Assembly: GCF_013386765.1 (NCBI RefSeq)
Contig: NZ_JACARE010000032.1
Coordinates: 72,076 to 136,075 of the forward strand
DNA length: 64,000 nt
Direction of reading: 5' to 3'
From: Pseudomonas yamanorum
GTDB lineage: Bacteria > Pseudomonadota > Gammaproteobacteria > Pseudomonadales > Pseudomonadaceae
A program made the translations under genes and the position numbers. Below are positions 59,985-64,000 of this stretch, piece after piece. The notes under the pieces were generated by a model that worked only from the letters and a program-made list of their open reading frames with translations, was not told where the DNA came from and made no database searches. The number at the start of each line of letters is the position of its first letter. Positions within the stretch are counted from its first letter, which is position 1.

Positions 59985-60752
59985 ATGCTCCCCAGCCTGT
60001 TTATCTCCCACGGTTCGCCCATGCTTGCCCTGCAACCCGGCGCCAGCGGCCCGGCGCTCAAGCGCCTGGCGGCCGAGCTGCCACGCCCCAAGGCCATTGT
60101 GGTGGTCTCGGCGCACTGGGAAAGCCAGGGCCTGCTCGTGACGGGCAGCGCTGCCCCCGAGACCTGGCACGACTTCGGCGGCTTCCCGCGGGAACTGTTT
60201 GCCGTGCAATACCCGGCCCCTGGTGACCCACAACTGGCAGCCCGAATCGTGGAACTGCTCAAGGCTGACGGCTTGGAGGCGCGCATTGATGACCAGCGCC
60301 CCTTCGACCATGGCACTTGGGTGCCCCTGTCGCTGATGTATCCGGCCGCCGATATCCCGGTGGTGCAGGTATCGTTGCCAAGCCGCATGGGCCCTGCCCT
60401 GCAAACCCGCGTCGGCCACGCATTGGCGAGCCTGCGGGAACAAGGCGTGCTGCTGATCGGCTCCGGCAGCATCACCCACAACCTCGGCGAACTGGACTGG
60501 CACGCCGGGCCGGAAAGCATCGAGCCATGGGCCCGGGATTTTCGCGATTGGATGGTCAGCAAACTGGCGGCCAACGATGAAGCCGCGCTGCACGACTATC
60601 GCCGCCAGGCCCCCCATGCCGTGCGCAGCCATCCCAGCGACGAGCATTTGCTGCCGCTGTATTTCGCCCGGGGCGCAGGCGGTGAATTCAGCGCCGCGCA
60701 CCAAGGCTTCACCATGGGTGCGCTGGGCATGGACATCTACCGGTTCGCTTAA
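59985..60752 (+). CDS. ygiD: DODA-type extradiol ring-cleavage dioxygenase (YgiD-like)
   Basis: This 255-residue protein matches the class III extradiol dioxygenase branch of 4,5-DOPA dioxygenases. FISHGSPMLAL at the start and SAHWESQG hold metal-binding histidines, FDHGTWVPL and SGSITHNL further active-site residues. E. coli YgiD acts on DOPA; the physiological substrate here is unknown. It is divergent from tpm and ends in a terminator. Confidence 0.92.
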   Translation: MLPSLFISHGSPMLALQPGASGPALKRLAAELPRPKAIVVVSAHWESQGLLVTGSAAPETWHDFGGFPRELFAVQYPAPGDPQLAARIVELLKADGLEARIDDQRPFDHGTWVPLSLMYPAADIPVVQVSLPSRMGPALQTRVGHALASLREQGVLLIGSGSITHNLGELDWHAGPESIEPWARDFRDWMVSKLAANDEAALHDYRRQAPHAVRSHPSDEHLLPLYFARGAGGEFSAAHQGFTMGALGMDIYRFA

Positions 60753-60762
60753 TAGCAGGCAA

Positions 60763-60793
60763 AAAAAATCCCCGAACCAGTCGGGGATTTTTT
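60763..60793. terminator. bidirectional intrinsic terminator
   Basis: ATCCCCGA pairs with TCGGGGAT over a 5-base loop, with A-run before and T-run after. It serves ygiD and the convergent helicase gene. Confidence 0.95.
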
Positions 60794-60821
60794 ATGTTCG
60801 ATCAATCAGCCCAGGGGCGGA

Positions 60822-62495
60822 TCAATCTTCGCGGTAGCGACGCAGCTTCAACTGCTTACCGGCAACGCGAGTGTCCTTCAGCTTGGTCAGGAGTTTCTCC
60901 AGGCCATCTTCCGGCAGCTCCACCAGGGAGAAGCTGTCACGCACCTGGATGCGACCGATCGCTTCACGTGCCAGGCCACCCTCGTTGAGGATAGCGCCCA
61001 GCAGGTTCTTGGCGGCGATGCCATCACGCGCGCCCAGCGCGGTACGGCAGCGAGCACGGCCTTCAGCCAGTGGAACCGGAGCACGACGCTCACGATCACC
61101 ACGGTCTGGACGGTCGCCAGTACGTTCTGGACGATCACCGCGCGGAGCGTTGTTCGGCACCAGTGGACGTTCTTTCTCGATCGCAGCAAGGGTCAGGGCC
61201 TGACCGTTGGTCGCCTTGCGCAGCAGGGCTGCAGCCAGGGCACGCGGGGTGCAACCGATATCGGCAGTCAAGCGGTCCAGCAGGTCGCCGTGGGTCGATT
61301 CAGCGTCAGCCACCAGCGGCGACAGGCTGTTGGTCAGTTTCTTGATGCGGGCATCGAGAACGGCCTGGGCATCCGGCAGGCGGACTTCGGCAACTTTCTG
61401 ACCGGTTACACGCTCGATCACTTGCAGCATGCGGCGCTCACGTGGAGTCACCAGCAGCAATGCACGACCTTCGCGACCGGCACGGCCGGTACGGCCGATA
61501 CGGTGAACGTAGGACTCTGGATCGTAAGGCATGTCAACGTTGAACACGTGGGTGATACGTGGAACGTCGAGGCCACGGGCAGCAACGTCGGTCGCCACAA
61601 CGATGTCCAGACGGCCATCCTTGAGGGAGTCGATCACGCGCTCACGCTGGTTCTGGGCAATGTCACCGTTCAGCGCAGCGGCTTTGTAGCCTTTGGCTTC
61701 CAGGGCACTGGCCAGGTCCAGGGTCGCTTGCTTGGTGCGCACGAACATGATCAGGGCATCGAAGTCTTCGACTTCCAGCAGACTCAATACAGCCGAGGTC
61801 TTCTGGTCAGCGTGAACCAACAGGTGAGCCTGTTCGATCGCGGTAACGGTCTGAGTCTTGGTCTGGATCTTCACGTGTTGCGGATCGCGCAGGTGGCGTT
61901 CGGCAATGGCACGGATCGACTGTGGCAGGGTAGCCGAGAACAGTACGGTCTGACGGGTGGCTGGCAGCGCCTTGAAGATGACTTCCAGGTCGTCCATGAA
62001 GCCCAGCTTGAGCATCTCGTCAGCTTCGTCCAGAACCAGGTGGTTCACGGTCGACAGTACTTTTTCATCGCGACGCAGGTGGTCGCACAGACGGCCCGGA
62101 GTGGCGACAACGATCTGTGCGCCGTTACGGATTGCTTTCAGTTGTGGGCCCATAGGCGCGCCGCCGTAAACGGCCACAACGGTAACGCCCGGCATTTGCT
62201 TGGCGTAGGTTTCGAAAGCGGTTGCTACTTGCAGCGCCAACTCACGGGTTGGCGCCAGGATCAGGGCTTGCGGCTCGCGCTTGGCAGGATCGATGCAGTG
62301 CAGGATTGGCAGGGCGAACGCGGCGGTTTTACCGGTACCGGTTTGCGCTTGGCCAATCATGTCTTGGCCGGCCATGATGATCGGGATCGATTGCTGCTGA
62401 ATAGCCGAAGGTTCTTCGTAGCCAGTCGCGATGACGGCAGCAAGAATATTCGGGTTAAGATTAAAAGCGGCGAAGCCGCCGGTTTCCTGGGTCAT
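60822..62495 (-). CDS. deaD: ATP-dependent RNA helicase, DeaD/CsdA family
   Basis: This 557-residue DEAD-box helicase helps ribosome assembly and RNA turnover, mainly at low temperature. Motifs in order: Q motif near 20, AQTGTGKT near 50, PTRELA, DEAD near 155, SATLP near 187 and the helicase C motif HRIGRTGRAGR. A CsdA/DbpA-type RNA-binding domain ends the protein (IAAKNLLGAILNEGGLAREA), after an Arg/Asp-rich linker (GDRPERTGDRPDRGDRERR). I chose the ATG at 62495 with AGAGG upstream. A leader of over 200 bases with strong hairpins precedes it. Confidence 0.94.
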   Translation of the reverse strand: MTQETGGFAAFNLNPNILAAVIATGYEEPSAIQQQSIPIIMAGQDMIGQAQTGTGKTAAFALPILHCIDPAKREPQALILAPTRELALQVATAFETYAKQMPGVTVVAVYGGAPMGPQLKAIRNGAQIVVATPGRLCDHLRRDEKVLSTVNHLVLDEADEMLKLGFMDDLEVIFKALPATRQTVLFSATLPQSIRAIAERHLRDPQHVKIQTKTQTVTAIEQAHLLVHADQKTSAVLSLLEVEDFDALIMFVRTKQATLDLASALEAKGYKAAALNGDIAQNQRERVIDSLKDGRLDIVVATDVAARGLDVPRITHVFNVDMPYDPESYVHRIGRTGRAGREGRALLLVTPRERRMLQVIERVTGQKVAEVRLPDAQAVLDARIKKLTNSLSPLVADAESTHGDLLDRLTADIGCTPRALAAALLRKATNGQALTLAAIEKERPLVPNNAPRGDRPERTGDRPDRGDRERRAPVPLAEGRARCRTALGARDGIAAKNLLGAILNEGGLAREAIGRIQVRDSFSLVELPEDGLEKLLTKLKDTRVAGKQLKLRRYRED

Positions 62496-62918
62496 GGGTC
62501 TGCCTCTAAGTGCATCCGCAAAGACCCATGCTCCAAAGCTGCGCATGCCGTGTTGAGACTCAAGAGTCGCCCTGGCTGCTTTGTCGGCGGGGATTTGCGA
62601 AAACGAATGAATGAAAAAGATTCGTCAAGGAAGAGTCCGCTGTGCGGACGTGCAGCCGAAGCTGACTTCGGGGAATTGCGCTACCTAAACGCGGCCCGGT
62701 TAAAGGCCGGCGCGCACTATACCGGAAATCGCTGAAAAAGGGAGCTTTTTTTATCGGAAAACCCAGGTGAACGGCTCTGCATCAAAGGCTTTGCGCATCC
62801 AGGCAGCAGGGTCTATTTTTCAAAGGCCCGGCCCTGTTGGTCATGACGCTTAAACGGTTCACCCTTAACAGCGGGCCCTTCGGTCCGAAACCTCCCTTTG
62901 CGCCCGAGGGCACACCCC
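62496..62918. other. long structured leader of deaD and divergent promoter region
   Basis: No gene is seen in these 423 bases. On the minus strand a TATAGT -10 box (62721-62716) predicts a 5' leader of about 210 bases. It contains two perfect hairpins: GTCCGC-TGT-GCGGAC (62635-62649) and CCGAAG-CTGA-CTTCGG (62656-62671). Confidence 0.55.
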
Positions 62919-63710
62919 ATGAACCAAGCCACCAGCAGCCGCGTCAGCCGTGAACAGCAGGGGCATATCCTGTTGCTGGGCCTGGATCGCGTGGCCAAGC
63001 GCAATGCGTTCGACCTGGAACTGCTCAACGAGCTGAGCCTGGCGTATGGTGAATTTGATCGTAATGACGAGGCGCGGGTGGCCATTGTATTTGGGCACGG
63101 CGATCATTTTACCGCCGGGCTGGACCTGGCCAATGTGGGCCCGACCATGGCGCAAGGCTGGCAGCCGCCTCTGGGTGGTTGTGATCCGTGGGGTGTTTTT
63201 GCGGGGCCCCGGGTGAGCAAGCCGGTGATTGTGGCGGCCCAGGGGTATTGCCTGACCATCGGGATCGAGCTGATGCTGGCGGCGGACATCAACCTGTGTG
63301 CCAGTAATACGCGGTTTGCGCAGATGGAAGTGCAGCGTGGGATCTTTCCTTTTGGGGGGGCGACGTTGCGTTTTCATCAGATTGCGGGCTGGGGGAATGC
63401 CATGCGTTGGCTGCTCACGGGGGATGAGTTTGATGCCCACGAGGCGCTGCGGTTGGGGTTGGTGCAGGAGGTGATGGCCAGCGAGGATTTGTTGCCTCGG
63501 GCGGTGGCGTTGGCGAACCGCATTGCTCAGCAGGCGCCGCTGGGGGTACAGGCCACGCTGATGTCGGCGCGACAGGCCAGGATTGAGGGGGAGACCGCGG
63601 CGGCGGCGGGGTTGCCGGTGTTGGTGGAGAAACTGTTGAACAGTGAGGATGCCAAGGAGGGTGTGAGGGCGATGGTCGAGAAGCGGCCCGGGGTGTTCAG
63701 GGGGTGTTGA
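62919..63710 (+). CDS. crotonase / enoyl-CoA hydratase family protein
   Basis: This 263-residue protein has the crotonase fold. The first oxyanion-hole region is GDHFTAGLDLANVG and the second, with the usual GG replaced, is YCLTIGIELMLAADI. The catalytic glutamate pair is not clear: at the typical place it reads RFAQMEVQRGIFPFGG. It may therefore be an isomerase or hydrolase rather than a hydratase. I chose the ATG at 62919. It is divergent from deaD as in P. aeruginosa. Confidence 0.9.
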   Translation: MNQATSSRVSREQQGHILLLGLDRVAKRNAFDLELLNELSLAYGEFDRNDEARVAIVFGHGDHFTAGLDLANVGPTMAQGWQPPLGGCDPWGVFAGPRVSKPVIVAAQGYCLTIGIELMLAADINLCASNTRFAQMEVQRGIFPFGGATLRFHQIAGWGNAMRWLLTGDEFDAHEALRLGLVQEVMASEDLLPRAVALANRIAQQAPLGVQATLMSARQARIEGETAAAAGLPVLVEKLLNSEDAKEGVRAMVEKRPGVFRGC

Positions 63711-63851
63711 TTGGGGGGGCGGGGACATATCCGTTTTTTCGGGTGTTGCTGAAATGGGTTCCGCTCTTACAGCGGCTCACTTTTGAAAAGCGCAAAAGTA
63801 AGCAAAACGCTCTTGCCCCACCACTCGGCACCTCGCCTAGGCTCGGTGTGC

Positions 63852-63958
63852 CCGAACGCAGGCATTACTCCGCGGGCCGCCGCGACGGGGCGTCCCTGCC
63901 CCGTCGCGGCTAAACCGGCGTCCTGCCGGTTTACCCGCTCCGTAATACCTGCGTTCGG
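63852..63958. repeat. nested palindromic intergenic repeat
   Basis: The outer arms CCGAACGCAGGCATTAC and GTAATACCTGCGTTCGG pair with one mismatch. Within them are two perfect hairpins, CCGCGACGGGGC with GCCCCGTCGCGG and AAACCGGC with GCCGGTTT. It looks like a dispersed intergenic repeat family of pseudomonads; the downstream part up to the window edge may belong to it. Confidence 0.8.
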
Positions 63959-64000
63959 CCAGCGTGGTTTAACGGGGCGCCTAAGATCAAGATCAAAAGA

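Noticed and set aside
1..64000. tRNA, rRNA, CRISPR array, prophage or insertion sequence
   Set aside because: I saw no cloverleaf-type genes, regularly spaced direct repeats, integrase, transposase or phage structural genes anywhere in the window.

Overview
The window is a gene-dense, GC-rich chromosomal segment of a Pseudomonas, most likely of the P. fluorescens group. Evidence for this is the set of protein families, gene orders that match what I remember of P. aeruginosa (folE/smr/prmB; uraH-puuE-uraD-alc-allA; lpxL-minCDE-rluA; moeA/moaB/mobA; dgt next to a Roc-type two-component system; sagS-ospR-gpx-msrB-aminotransferase-htpX), and many REP/REPIN palindromes of the kind scattered through fluorescent pseudomonads. 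There is no rRNA, tRNA, CRISPR array, integrase or insertion sequence that I can see. Comparisons with other strains are from memory, not from a search.

Layout. Bases 1-5.7 kb hold housekeeping genes: a truncated hydrolase, prmB, a cysteine hydrolase, an Smr-domain nuclease, folE and a glutaredoxin. Bases 5.7-9.7 kb hold a catabolic cassette of unknown substrate: an AtuA-like (DUF1446) large and small pair and a CitMHS transporter, divergent from a LysR regulator. Bases 9.8-12.1 kb hold a GST and an aminotransferase facing a MarR regulator, with two near-identical operators between them. Bases 12.2-27.7 kb form a purine catabolic region: an AzgA-type permease, uraH, puuE, uraD, alc, allA, a PuuD-type urate hydroxylase with a fused cytochrome c domain, a urate/xanthine permease and a Tsx-like porin. 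It is interrupted by a LysE exporter and a 1740-residue protein resembling dermonecrotic-toxin (DUF6543) proteins. A TTGTATACAA-type palindrome recurs at three promoters here.

Bases 27.9-38.9 kb hold a patatin, an LpxL-type acyltransferase, minCDE, rluA, M18 aminopeptidase, molybdenum cofactor genes and small proteins. Bases 39.1-46.1 kb hold a K+/H+ antiporter, an ammonium transporter, a YqjD/YqjE-like stress operon, an EAL phosphodiesterase and dgt. Bases 46.3-51.2 kb carry a single-domain receiver protein, an EvgA/RocA-like regulator and an EvgS/RocS-like phosphorelay kinase; the two regulator genes are visibly more AT-rich than their surroundings. Bases 51.2-63.7 kb hold free-methionine sulfoxide reductase, a DUF815 ATPase, a SagS-like hybrid kinase, an OspR/OhrR-type regulator with glutathione peroxidase, msrB, an aminotransferase, htpX, tpm, a DODA-type dioxygenase, a CsdA/DeaD helicase with a long structured leader, and a crotonase. 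The window ends in a nested palindromic intergenic repeat.

The most interesting items are the giant toxin-like protein inside the purine region, the shared purine operator, the twin MarR operators, the two phosphorelay systems plus EAL protein within 12 kb, the uncharacterised AtuA/CitMHS cassette, and REP elements whose TGTAG supplies the stop codon of three genes.
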